Source of the DNA: Bombyx mori
Taxonomy: Eukaryota; Arthropoda; Insecta; Lepidoptera; Bombycidae
Length of the DNA stretch: 64,000 nt
Assembly (NCBI RefSeq): GCF_030269925.1
Contig: NC_085112.1
Coordinates: 1,799,501 to 1,863,500, forward strand
Reading direction: 5' to 3'
Shown here: one piece after another, positions 23,501 through 31,576 of the stretch
Position numbering within the stretch: the stretch's first letter is position 1
Layout of the letters: the number at the start of each line of letters is the position of its first letter
Translations under genes and position numbers: made by a program
Notes under the pieces: model-generated
Databases searched by the model: none
What the model was told of the DNA's origin: nothing
The model's input: only the letters and a program-made list of their open reading frames with translations

Positions 23501-25966
23501 GTGCCCGAGCCTAGCTTCGCTTCCCTCCTCGACGAAGCCTCTGAAGACTCCAAGCTAGATTCCGAAGCCATCGAACGTGAGGCCGCGCGGCTGGCGGCGC
23601 GACTGTCCGCGCTGCAGGGCGAGCCCCCCTCGCTGCTGTCCCTGAGCACGTCCGCCCTGCCGCCGGAACACGTGCCGCGCGACCGGAAGAAGTCTCTCCC
23701 GGGCTCCTTAATGAAGCGGGCCCTCAAGAACTCGTTACACCGCGACACCTCCGAGCACCTGGAGAGCGACCCCGTGAGCTTCCTCGACAATGTAAAGCCT
23801 CCCTCCGAGATGGAGAACTTGGAGATGGAAGGCAGCATGGTCTCCGTGGCGAGTATAATATCCGAGGTAGCGGATGTCTCGGTGAAAACTCCTCTGGTGT
23901 TCGACCTCAAGCAACCTGTCTTTGAATTTCCCCTTTGTAAAACCTTCGTATACCACGATCTAGATAAAGTGAATCCGCCTTCTCTCTTCAACGAGATGAC
24001 AGAATCGACAAGCGAACTCGAACACGCGGCCGCTCAGCCCGCGGAGTGCCCCCCCGCCGCCGCGAGTGTCGGCACGGACCCTCCCCCCCCGGCGCCGCCC
24101 TCCGACGGCAGCAGCATCGAGTCCTCGCCAAAGAGACAGCGGGACCCGAGCTACCTCACTCCCAAACAAAAACGACTCATGTCCAAAGACCGCTACCAGA
24201 CGTACACGATAGTCGACGGTGATGCGGTCACGGAAGACGCGGTCGTGCTGGAGGTCGAAGAAGAGTTCCTGACCTGGACCAAGTCTGAAGAAAGCGAGCG
24301 CTCCGACGAATACGCGCCCGTCCCCGGCGAGACGAGGACCAAGAGGAAACTCAGCGCGAAGCAGAGGAGGATGGAGGACCGGGCCCGGTACCAAACGCAA
24401 ACCGTCAACATCCTCGGCGGGGGGGCGCGGGGCGCGGGCGGGCGATCCGGCGATCCGGAAATCGAGAGCTTGAAGCGAAGACTCGCGGCCAAGAAGACGA
24501 TGAAACAGAAACGTTTAGAAGACGCGGAGAGGTTTAGAACGAGAACGCTCAGCGAGGACATCCCGCCCTCCCCGACCTTCGTCACCAAAGATGCCAACTT
24601 CGAAAACGTCGAGACCACCACCGGCTACGACAGCCTCTCGTCCGCCGAGCTCGCCCACCAGCTGGTCCTGGACGAGCGCGCGGACGACTCCGAGCTCAAC
24701 TCCGCCCAGATGCAGACCTACACCAGGAGCTTCCGGAACTATCTGCCGGTCACCGAGAGCCCGGCCGCCGTCGACCTGTGCGTCGTCAACAACCTCAAAA
24801 ACATCGAGATGACCGCCTCGTACCGGCTGTCCCGCGCGCACCACCCGAGCACCAGCGACTCCGCCAGCTACGAAGGCGACAGCGCCGCGGAGGACAGGCC
24901 GCGCCCGGACGCCGATCGCGAGCCCAGACCTAAACCTAAGATAACGAAACCGGACCCGCGCAGAGACGACAGCCTCGACTCCAACGAGTCCCTCGGCGAG
25001 GAGCCGGAGCCGCCCAAAACTATTAGAGGGAGAAAGAAAGCCGCCTACGTGTCTCCGTACAGGCGCAGTGCACCGGCGCCCCGGACGCCGGCGGCCGCGA
25101 CGGCGAAGGTGACCCCTAAGGGCGTACCTTCAGCGAAGGGACCGCAGTCGGCTGCCAAAGCCCACGCCGGCGTCAGAGCCCCACACAAAGCCCCCTCCAG
25201 GCCACCCAGCGCCAACACGTCCCCGAAAAAATCGATCCCGAACAAGTCTCCTACGAAGGCGGCGGCGCACAGACCGGCGGCCGCACCACCCGCCGCTACA
25301 AAACCTCTGCCTTTGGAACGGCAGGGCACTTTCACGAAGGAAGAGAGCACGGTGCCGGCCAAAGATCTACCCGCTCCAGACAAAAAGACGAACGTTCCCA
25401 AGCTCACTAAAGCTGCGTCAGCGAAGCCCGCGAACACTTCCCCGTCGAGGCTGCCGCAGCCGGGCCGCTACACCCGCCCGCCAACCACGAAGACACAGAA
25501 ACCTCCCAGCAAAGTCACCAAGAAGCCTGAACCCGTTATGAAGAATTCTCCGTCGAGCCACAGCCTCCAGAGCAACGACAGCGGCAAGACGATAACTATA
25601 GCGTCGCGCCACACCACGCCCGCCAGCGCGACCGGCATCAACTCCGCGAAGACGAGAGACGTTGAGAGCAAAATCGCTAATTTGTGGAAGAAAGTCGAAC
25701 AGGTTAAGAAACTACCCGCAAAAGCTGACAAAAGAGTTTGGATCGAGAGTGAGAAGCCGGAGGCTCGGAAGCTGATCAGGAGCTCGACGTTTGAGGGTCA
25801 GCCCGCGCCCGCGCACGAGCCCGCCGCCCTCAAACAGAAGTCTGCCATCGCCATTAAAGTGTCGCAAATCCCCAGTCTCCGCCCCAAGGCGAAGGCGCCG
25901 CCCAAGAAGGCCACCAGCGCCAGAGTGTTCGGTAGGAAACTAGTGAACGGAACTCTGACGGCGTGA
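5250..25966 (+). CDS. Apc: Adenomatous polyposis coli (APC) homologue, 13 coding exons
   Basis: Scaffold of the beta-catenin destruction complex in Wnt signalling and a cytoskeletal regulator. Exons: 5250-5552, 9105-10511, 11289-13242, 14486-14690, 15289-15398, 15912-16051, 16740-16840, 17563-17618, 18667-18884, 19355-19420, 22210-22289, 22413-22495, 22911-25966. They sum to 7779 nt (2592 aa plus stop) with matching phases. Seen: armadillo domain at about residues 350-760 with the diagnostic AAVLRNLSWRAD; two 15-aa beta-catenin repeats (DQPIDFSRKYSE, DQPTDYSLRYAE) near 985 and 1030; five 20-aa repeats of the form EGTP..FS..SSLSSL; one SAMP-type Axin motif (SPSEIPDSPG) near 1300; and a long basic proline-rich C-terminus. 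Length is close to human (2843 aa) and fly Apc. An N-terminal coiled coil is not evident. The exon 4 acceptor is the weakest call (14486 or 14522), and 5' non-coding exons are not resolved. Confidence 0.93.
7435..7794 (-). mobile_element. 3' fragment of a non-LTR retrotransposon (duplicate copy)
   Basis: Same as 1348-1707, carried here by the segmental duplication. The minus-strand frame 7489-7794 encodes the same C-terminal reverse-transcriptase remnant. Confidence 0.7.
7884..8159 (+). mobile_element. MITE with 4-bp target duplication (copy 2)
   Basis: Same as 1797-2072, with the same flanking ACTT pairs because it was copied with its flanks. It is therefore not an independent insertion. 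Confidence 0.8.
9105..10511 (+). CDS. Apc: Apc coding exon 2: Ser/Pro-rich region and start of armadillo domain
   Basis: Acceptor TTTCAG before LENEVMVDPW and donor CAG/GTGATT after DDMRQ; 1407 nt, phase 0 at both ends. The first 250 residues are acidic and Ser/Pro-rich. From about 9855 (MECVCSLISLLSLS) the armadillo repeats begin, with the conserved RQAGCIPLLVQLIH and MRKYAGMTLTNLTFGD. Confidence 0.93.
11289..13242 (+). CDS. Apc: Apc coding exon 3: armadillo end, 15-aa and first 20-aa repeats
   Basis: Starts VTAAVLRNLSWRAD after CAACAG and ends in phase 1 at a GTAAAG donor. Armadillo repeats continue to about 11860 (SSAALKNLLNSKPGK). Two 15-aa beta-catenin-binding repeats lie near 12528 and 12664. 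Two 20-aa repeats follow, near 12770 (EGTPYETPAIFSTATSMSDL) and 13080 (CDEGTPGYFSRVSSLSSL). Confidence 0.95.
13394..13795 (-). mobile_element. Bm1 SINE, diverged, in Apc intron 3
   Basis: Reverse-oriented Bm1. A T-rich run at about 13394-13405 is the tail, and the body reads back to a decayed head near GGGATTCGAAC. The head lacks the distal part of the A box. Confidence 0.75.
13931..14098 (-). repeat. GATCCGGCG-family repeat, minus arm of an inverted pair
   Basis: Minus copy of the dispersed repeat also seen at 190-400. It faces the plus copy at 14108-14398 across a short T-rich spacer, so the Apc intron 3 transcript can fold into a long hairpin. Confidence 0.75.
14108..14398 (+). repeat. 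GATCCGGCG-family repeat, plus arm of an inverted pair
   Basis: Plus copy with the longer 3' part (GCTCGTCGAGCCCTTCGTCG, CCGGTGCTTGAGGTACC). It ends less than 100 bp before Apc exon 4. Confidence 0.75.
14486..14690 (+). CDS. Apc: Apc coding exon 4: 20-aa repeat
   Basis: Contains FVEDTPLMFSRSSSLGSL, a clear 20-aa beta-catenin-binding repeat. Donor AG/GTGAGT at 14691, phase 2. An in-frame stop at 14473 forces the acceptor to lie downstream of it. CGTTAG at 14485 fits the required phase, and CCGTAG at 14521 also fits, so the left edge is uncertain. Confidence 0.8.
15289..15398 (+). CDS. Apc: Apc coding exon 5: SAMP (Axin-binding) motif
   Basis: Encodes RLTSGCISPSEIPDSPGG, which matches the SAMP class of Axin-binding repeats, then a proline-rich stretch. 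Acceptor GTACAG, donor AAG/GTACGT, ending in phase 1. Confidence 0.88.
15463..15830 (-). mobile_element. RTE-type LINE 3' fragment in Apc intron 5
   Basis: Minus-strand frame 15522-15815 encodes [20 protein letters not shown] and [12 protein letters not shown], the C-terminal tail of RTE-class endonuclease/reverse transcriptases. 5'-truncated. The same family is at 51960-52405 and 58490-58680. Confidence 0.75.
15912..16051 (+). CDS. Apc: Apc coding exon 6: 20-aa repeat
   Basis: Encodes RFVVEHTPAQFSANTSLSSL, a 20-aa repeat. Acceptor CTGTCACAG, donor AAG/GTACGT; enters in phase 1 and leaves in phase 0. Confidence 0.92.
16484..16600. mobile_element. Non-LTR 3' end fragment
   Basis: GCAGACGAGCATACGGC and CAATGCCAGGGGCAGAGCC phrases match the 3' end described at 1348-1707. 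About 115 bp in Apc intron 6. A nearby half-element at 16098-16130 (AACGTTCTCGATAGCGTAAG) matches the ends of the 124-bp MITE at 28978-29101. Confidence 0.6.
16740..16840 (+). CDS. Apc: Apc coding exon 7
   Basis: Encodes QSLKLLSRNEKLEDQNCSAL and on to QKNEI. Acceptor CCGGCAG, donor AG/GTAAGC; enters in phase 0 and leaves in phase 2. No named motif, but the phase is required by its neighbours. Confidence 0.82.
16871..17295 (+). mobile_element. Full-length Bm1 SINE in Apc intron 7
   Basis: Intact tRNA-like head (GTGGCCTAAAGG, GTTCGAATCCCGC), full body and an A-rich tail at about 17286-17305. A scrap of the non-LTR 3' end follows at 17404-17490. Confidence 0.85.
17563..17618 (+). CDS. Apc: Apc coding exon 8 (small)
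   Basis: 56-nt exon, RDQINPLPSSTNTSNLLTK, between CCGTTTCAG and AAAG/GTGAGT. It enters in phase 2 and leaves in phase 1, joining exon 9 in frame. Confidence 0.85.
18155..18536. mobile_element. Possible solo LTR in Apc intron 8
   Basis: A 382-bp block begins TGTTACGC and ends GCGTAACA, as expected of an LTR with short inverted ends. Flanks TTAG and ATAG match at three of four bases, so a target duplication is only suggested. No partner LTR or internal coding region was found. Confidence 0.45.
18667..18884 (+). CDS. Apc: Apc coding exon 9: 20-aa repeat and LLxxCI motif
   Basis: Encodes YCTEDTPAILSKAGSNSNLS, a slightly extended 20-aa repeat. ADLLEECIQKGIAK follows, matching the conserved D.LL..CI..GM motif that follows such repeats in Apc proteins. 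Acceptor TTTACAG, donor AAG/GTGCGG, phase 0 exit. Confidence 0.92.
19355..19420 (+). CDS. Apc: Apc coding exon 10 (small)
   Basis: 66 nt, VVKNKGPSSDVSSGHPYRDE and VY, between TTTCCAG and TAC/GTGAGT. Phase 0 at both ends. Confidence 0.85.
19555..19697 (+). mobile_element. LINE 3'-end fragment with TTTGATTTGATT tail
   Basis: GCCCGCTGAGTTTCTTGCC and TGAATAAA followed by a TTTGATTTGATT tail form a 3' end common in lepidopteran non-LTR elements with simple-repeat tails. Confidence 0.5.
20228..20439 (+). mobile_element. Lep1-like non-autonomous Helitron candidate
   Basis: 212 bp starting TCTATACTAATATTATAAAG after an A and ending GGTCGCTAG before a T. This fits Helitron-type A/T insertion and a CTAG end, as in the lepidopteran Lep1 family. 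No terminal inverted repeats and no target duplication. A related start is at 4817. Confidence 0.55.
20560..20976 (-). mobile_element. Non-autonomous retroposon with 11-bp target duplication
   Basis: Reads on the minus strand from GGACTTTTTGGCGGGAACG to an A-run (T-run 20560-20571 on plus). Flanked by the same 11 bases, ACAGTAAGCTG, at 20549-20559 and 20977-20987. Other copies are at about 38015-38375 and 53392-53818. No open frame and no obvious tRNA head. Family unassigned. Confidence 0.75.
21843..22118 (-). mobile_element. MITE with 4-bp target duplication (copy 3, inverted)
   Basis: 276 bp, the same length as the copies at 1797 and 7884 but in the opposite orientation. The ends GAGTCGTCTATTATCAAAGG and its imperfect complement are flanked by ATAT at 21839-21842 and 22119-22122. 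It lies in Apc intron 10. Confidence 0.82.
22210..22289 (+). CDS. Apc: Apc coding exon 11
   Basis: 80 nt, RSLPACLRSSTETVKMSHEL and on to NVRD, between TTTTCCAG and ACAG/GTTCGT. Enters in phase 0 and leaves in phase 2. The donor is a weaker consensus, but the phase joins exon 12 as R-D-S-R. Confidence 0.75.
22413..22495 (+). CDS. Apc: Apc coding exon 12: proline-rich
   Basis: 83 nt, RSPTPPPPLPPKEGRLEAPP, between TATTTCAG and GAGC/GTGAGT; enters in phase 2 and leaves in phase 1. Confidence 0.85.
22911..25966 (+). CDS. Apc: Apc terminal coding exon 13
   Basis: Acceptor TATTCTAG, 3056 nt, stop TGA at 25964-25966. It is markedly GC-rich. The start carries three DKEVFE..V.AGM.RR-type repeats (23003-23291), related to the Apc LL..CI..GM motif. 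A second set of three repeats of the KQKRL...RYQTYT type lies at 24150-24560. A basic, Ser/Pro/Ala-rich region follows, suited to microtubule binding by analogy with APC, with KIANLWKKVEQVKK near 25670. No C-terminal PDZ ligand is obvious (ends NGTLTA). Confidence 0.93.
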
Positions 25967-26272
25967 ACCGCCTAACGAAATGTATTAAAAGTCGATAATT
26001 GTGGAACGATTAATCGATATCATTTTTGATTATCGATTACTAATTATAATGTAATGTTGGTGTGAAAAGTGATTGATTTGCGGAATTAAAGTTGATAATA
26101 CTTACGAATCGTGATCATTTATCCAAGAACTATATGCGTTTTAGTAGTTACACTCTATAAATAAGCAACGAGATTCATGTCGAATGATGCGAACGCTTAT
26201 ATATCAATTAATTGTAATTAAAAGGCGAATTTTTTTAAAGTTTATACCGAGATTATCGCAATTTGTTTTTTT

Positions 26273-26278
26273 AATAAA
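26273..26278 (+). terminator. Apc: Candidate Apc poly(A) signal
   Basis: First AATAAA after the Apc stop, 307 nt downstream. A second strong candidate is at 27311-27316, followed by a TG/T-rich stretch, so a 1.4-kb 3' UTR is possible. Confidence 0.45.
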
Positions 26279-27572
26279 TATATATATTTGATGCATTTGA
26301 TAAATAATAAAAAAACGAACGAAATTCTCTTACTAAACCCGATTTGACTGTAACGGTAGTTCTGTAAGAGTAAAGACATTATAATAAAAAAATATTCACA
26401 GAACCAAATTTCCTGGTGAAAATACCTCTAAAATTAGTTGAGATTATAAAACACTACATTCGTTGAAGTTAACATTGACAGATTGATGAAAAAAATAAAA
26501 TATGGACAGTTTATTTTGAATTCAAACTAAACAACAAGGCAATAAAATGTACTGATGTGGCGGGCAGTCCACTTGTTACAATAATTCTTGAATTCTTATT
26601 GTTCTCTTAATGCGCCGGAACTTCACTATTAATAAATTTAAAAGTCAAGAAACTGGGTTTTCTTGCTTTGAATTATCCAGTGTAGTTGCGCCGAGCGTTT
26701 GTACATAAGCACAGATTAGTTTTAAGCTACACAATTTTTGTATATTTTTCATGAAAATTATTAAAACAGAATTCAAAAATGAACTTCAATATTTTTTGGT
26801 TCGGAGTAAAAATCGAGACGAAAATTTCGTTTTTTATATTTACCATCGAAATCTCGGTATCGATTTAAACTATCGATATACGATACTTCAATCGGCGCTT
26901 TTAAATACTGCTTTTTAGTACTGAGTAGAAAAACGTAAAATTTTCGTCTTAATTTTTTACGTCTAGTCAGTTAAGTATAGCATCAGATCATTTTTTGGCG
27001 GAAATAAAACATTTCATTGGATTGTATCGAGGTAACATTAGTGGATTCTATAGTGGCTTCCTCTAGAGACGCTGAAATAGTTTTGAATTATTTTGTTAAT
27101 CAACTTGTTAAGAGCGCTATTTAGAAATTAAAATAGCTTTTCGGTCAATCAATATTATTCCGTTATCAATACTGTTTTACTCCTTAGCTATTCATAATAT
27201 GCATTCAGAATTTCTTATTTCATATATTATCACTAGATACGCCATCTGTACGAGTATATCTTAAGTCAGTTCTAGATAATTTTGTAGTGATAAGATACGT
27301 ATTGATGGTAAATAAAACATAATTACCTATTTAATTGTTTTATTGTTTTTGTATTTCAATTTTATTAAAATGCTTTCTAATATTTTAAGTATATTAGTCG
27401 TAGTGCTCCACTCATTTATAGGATTCCCGCCAATACTGAGGGGTGCGGGGAGTCGGTCGTCAATATCATGACCATCGACCGTCAACACTTATTATGGCTA
27501 TCCGAGTGGCGCCGCTTTGTCGAAGAAGTGTTCTGACGCTGTCTTCAGATACTTATTGGATCTAATTTAACC
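26279..27572. other. Apc 3' flank or extended 3' UTR
   Basis: AT-rich with no open frame of note. Several CGAT-containing motifs occur (TATCGATT, ATCGATTT, TATCGATA between 26010 and 26885). Confidence 0.5.
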
Positions 27573-27837
27573 ATTTTAGCGCTGATCTTATTTTCATATC
27601 ATTTGCAGGAAAAGCTATCGGGTTTTTGTAACAAGTACCATAGACAAACTTTCTTAAAAAACCAATGCTAAATTCACAGCAAAATAATTTTAAATGGTTA
27701 TTCTGAATGTGCGCGCGCTAAGGCACGTCTTTTAATGAAACTGCGCAAATTGTCGATATTCCGACGCTCCGCACTTTACCAGAGATACACATTAACAGAG
27801 AGTCGATCTATTGACGGTTCGCGATCGACACGTTAAC
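27573..27837 (+). repeat. TTTTAGCGCTGATCT-family repeat
   Basis: Diverged copy of the repeat at 397-671. It shares CAATGCTAAATTCACAGC, GACGCTCCGCAC and GAGTCGATCTATTGA. Confidence 0.7.
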
Positions 27838-27951
27838 TAAGGTCGTCGTGAGGATGTACATTGCTCAGACGGTTGCAAAACAGGAATCGTACGACCGAGG
27901 AGAAACGCGAGCTAACTACAACTAAACAATCCTTTAATCCTTGACTGGTGG

Positions 27952-28190
27952 TAGGACCTCTTGTGAGTCCGCACGGGTAGGTGCCACTGCCATGCCTATT
28001 TCTGCCGAAGCAGTAATGCGTTTCGGTTTGAAGGGCGGATTAGCCGTTGTAACTATACTGAGACCTTAGAACTTATATCTCAAGGCGGGTGGCGCATTTA
28101 CGTTATTTATAGATGTCTATGGACTCCAGTAACTACTTAACACCAGGGAGGCTGTGAGCTCGTCTATCCAAAATAAAAATAAAAAACAAA
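27952..28190 (+). mobile_element. Bm1 SINE, 5'-truncated
   Basis: Starts in the body at GGTAGGACCTCTTGTGAGTC and runs to the A-rich tail. The tRNA-like head is absent, as in 5'-truncated insertions. Confidence 0.8.
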
Positions 28191-28800
28191 ATGTGTGCAA
28201 TTCACATGTGGTAGAAGTGAAACCTTCCAAAATTAAAATACAATTATCCTAAACGTCTTAAGTATATGTAAAATTTTGTCATTAGTAAATAATTGTAAGG
28301 TAGCGCCCTCTGTGAATTGATATTTAAATTTTACGTATAATCCTAAATTAAAATTCACTACAAGAGCTTTCATACACACGTTAGTATTAAAAAATCTCAC
28401 AGATGGCGCTGTATTAAATAGTATGTATATTTCTGTCTCATTCTTTGCTGGCTTCATCATACACATTTTTGTATTTGTGTCTCTTACCTGTCGTTTTTTC
28501 CGTTGCATCCGGTTTGAAATCACAACGATTCTAAAGAAGTTTTCACTTCAAAAACAAGAACACACGATGTCGATAAATAAAACCGTCAATTCGTACTAAT
28601 CAGATTGTTTATTATGTATAGACTCAAAATACCAAACAGAGTTTCAATAGCGAATTACAATAAAACCGAAAACACGCGCACACTGTTGTCTCGCGCTAAT
28701 TTTCTCTTACACTTTTTTCTTTTCTCTATTTACTTCAACTATTTTTTTACTTAAAATTAGCATGTTTTTTTTTTTAACTATTCATTTATAATAAACATAT

Positions 28801-28825
28801 GTAGTAGTAGTAGTAGTAGTAGTAT
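28801..28825. repeat. (GTA)n microsatellite
   Basis: Eight GTA units in an AT-rich context. Confidence 0.9.
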
Positions 28826-28977
28826 ATATGTGTAAAAGTTACATAGCAATAATAACAAACACTATAATTAGTTTACTGTCGTCCCAGGAGGCATGCAGAG
28901 GTAGTTCGGTACATTTACTAACAACTGAACTTCACGGGAGACGACGCGACATCTACCGTCGAAACGCAAACACTATC

Positions 28978-29101
28978 TAACGTTCTCGATAACGTAAAAG
29001 TTAACAAAAATTTGTATGCAGTTGGAACAGCGCCCCTAGCGGCAAACGCAGACAAACATTCCAGCAAAATTGAGTTAACTTTTACGCTATCGAGAACGTT
29101 A
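28978..29101. mobile_element. 124-bp MITE with 28-bp terminal inverted repeats
   Basis: The left end TAACGTTCTCGATAACGTAA and the right end TTACGCTATCGAGAACGTTA are complementary over 28 bp with one mismatch. A half copy is at 16098-16130 in Apc intron 6. The target duplication is ambiguous because the ends begin and finish with TAA/TTA. Confidence 0.7.
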
Positions 29102-30391
29102 AAAGACTCGCACTAAGCCCACAGATTAGCACGCTAAAAACAAGATTCCCGAAAACATATTTCCAATGAATCAAAATTGATATCACATTTCGAGTACGCA
29201 TTCTGAGGCGTATCTTTTTAAATATCGTTTTTAGGAAATCGACGTGTGAAAGTTTCGTAGGGTTTCGATTGTGTGAATTTTGATTAGCCGTACATCTCCC
29301 TGTGAAGTTTACAAACCTTAAACTATTACTATTACGCTTACAAAAACAACTTCCTTAATTAACGGATATTAAAAGAAAATGAATCCCAAAAATCTAAGTT
29401 AACGGGACATTAATATGCATACGTACAAACGTAACGGCCTAGGATATACACAATTGAAGAAGCTTGAAGCGTGCAAAATGCAATTGCTTCTCCTTAAATA
29501 TATTTATTCTTATATCAAATCTCGGAAACTTTAAAGCAAACGATATTTATCGTAACAAAAGATCACCCGGACCTTGATTTCTATTAAAAGTATTTTACAA
29601 GGAGACTTTTAATAAACAACAGTTTTAGGCCTCTTCTAGACAAAACTATTTTAGACATCTAATTTTACTGAAATAATTGATAAATCCACATTTCATCTGA
29701 CAAAATTATTCTAACGAATCGGTTTGTGTATAACTAGAAATAAGCCTAATTAATTTAAAAACAAAAAAGAGATGTGACGAAAAATTACAACTTATCGACA
29801 TTAAATCGATTGACAGGAGAATCGATTTTGTACTTATATAAATTTGACACAATACTGTAAGCGTCCACGTCCGACTAACTTCAAAGTAAACACTAACATT
29901 CATTAAATTTTATTATGCAATATTCACTAAACGAATTTTGGTAATGAATTTATTTAGCTTAGTACAAATAACGCGGACCGGGCCTAGAACGACATTCATT
30001 TTCTTTGTAGTTTTTTTTTCCGTTCGAATCTCTCGCGTCCCTTCTGTAATAAACGTTTTAAACGAACAAACATTTTTAAGCTTCGAAACCCGGTCGTAAA
30101 TACTTATTTTAAAAAACAGACAGAATTAAAGTTGATCTAAATTTCTCTTTTATTATTTTTATTTGTACACTTTACGGGTATTGGGGTAGTATTATGCAAT
30201 CGTCAGATATCAGATGCTTTATATAGCTTACATATCAGTTATCAAATAACACTTCCATTAAAATAGAACCACAATACCCTGTGTTCGAATCTAACCTAAC
30301 GTGTGTTTAACCCCTTATGTAAATCGCTCGAGTTAGTACCTACGTACTTTCAAGTTATCTCTATGGAGATCTGTCTAAATGGATCTCTAGC
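29102..30391. other. Non-coding stretch, nothing recognised
   Basis: AT-rich, with stops in all frames and no repeat shared with the rest of the window. ATCGAT motifs at 29805 and 29821 belong to the cluster described for 29805-32864. Confidence 0.5.
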
Positions 30392-30625
30392 ATATCGACG
30401 GGTGAAGTTATTTGATTTAAGCGAAATTTTTGCAACAGGACAGCCGTGTAATATTTAAAATTTGGAAAAAATATCATAAGAAAAAAAATCTCCAACTATT
30501 TGAAACTTAAACTGAAGTTCAATTAAAAATATCGAACTGTTGATACTAACACGAAATATAACGCACTTTTAATTACCAAGATAAATGTCGCGTGTTAAGC
30601 GAAATTTCCTTTCACTCGTCGATAT
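30392..30625. mobile_element. Palindromic MITE-like repeat, ATATCGACGGGTGAA family
   Basis: 234 bp with ends ATATCGACGGGTGAA and TTTCACTCGTCGATAT in inverted orientation. Related to 4230-4502 and 50310-50555. Non-coding. Confidence 0.6.
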
Positions 30626-31447
30626 GTGTTCGTGTGAGAACACAAATTCGGAATCATTCACATAAGTGAGATAACGCGGGGTTCAACACACTTCTAACGC
30701 CTAAAAGCTAGGGACACATACGGTCGCAAAAGGAGCAATGGAAATATTTTCATTCGCTTCTTCGAACATCGATGTTATAAAATCGATACAAGCTTGTCCA
30801 CGTTTACAGGCATGTCGATACTTCGATTCGGGTCGTTAATTTCTAATAACAAACCAGTATCGATACAGTTGCATCATTTAATTATTTAAACTGTTTGTAG
30901 TTTAATGAATATGAAAACCTGCGTTGTTCCCTTTGCAACGAAATTTAAAAATTGGTATATATTTTTTTAATGATTAGAGAATGTATCGAATAATTACTAT
31001 TTATATTGAAACAATGAAAGCCTCTACTGAGGACCACAACACATATTAAATTGTATTTAATGCTATATAATTACTATGTACTGTCGCAAGCTCGCACTCG
31101 ATCGACAGCTTTTAAAAGCGGTAGCCTCTAATGCCGAACAATCACGTTCAATTACTCGTCGATTAATATCATATAATCGGCATTGTCTTCCATCGATACA
31201 TCGGATTCAATTGAATCGGCTACCGCATAATTTTCGAAAGGAGGAACCAATCTAGCGTGTTGTTATCGTGTGTGTTTTTCACCGCTCAAATAAATACGCG
31301 AGACGTCCAGTTTCCGCAATCGTGAATGAATCGATATCCAATCGGGAGGAAATCAATCGATACTCGTTCATCTCTACATGAATACTAAAATCCCTCTATA
31401 ATTAGTTGAGCCGTGAAAACATTAGAAAATTTTGTAATTTCAAAAGC

Positions 31448-31576
31448 ATGGAGGCTCGTGACTCCAGCGCTCCGTGTGGGCGCCGCGGGGGCGGGTCCCG
31501 CGGGGGGCGAGCCGTCCGCGTCCGTCGGAGACATTCCTGCGTCGTAGTCGTGTCAAAGCTCGTAAAGTTCGTCCGT
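31448..31576. other. GC-rich island, possible unassigned exon
   Basis: About 100 bases of very GC-rich sequence in AT-rich surroundings, resembling the local exons in composition. On plus it opens with an ATG and 42 mostly Arg/Gly/Val codons. On minus it reads MSPTDADGSPPAGPAPAAPT and on, after a CGACGCAG that could be an acceptor. I do not recognise either product. A similar patch at 31970-32100 ends in GGCG/GTGAGT. They could be untranslated or coding exons of an unrecognised gene. Confidence 0.3.

Noticed and set aside
23266..23991. 241-codon minus-strand frame
   Set aside because: Shadow of the GC-rich terminal Apc exon; several other long antisense frames in 22900-25700 have the same cause.
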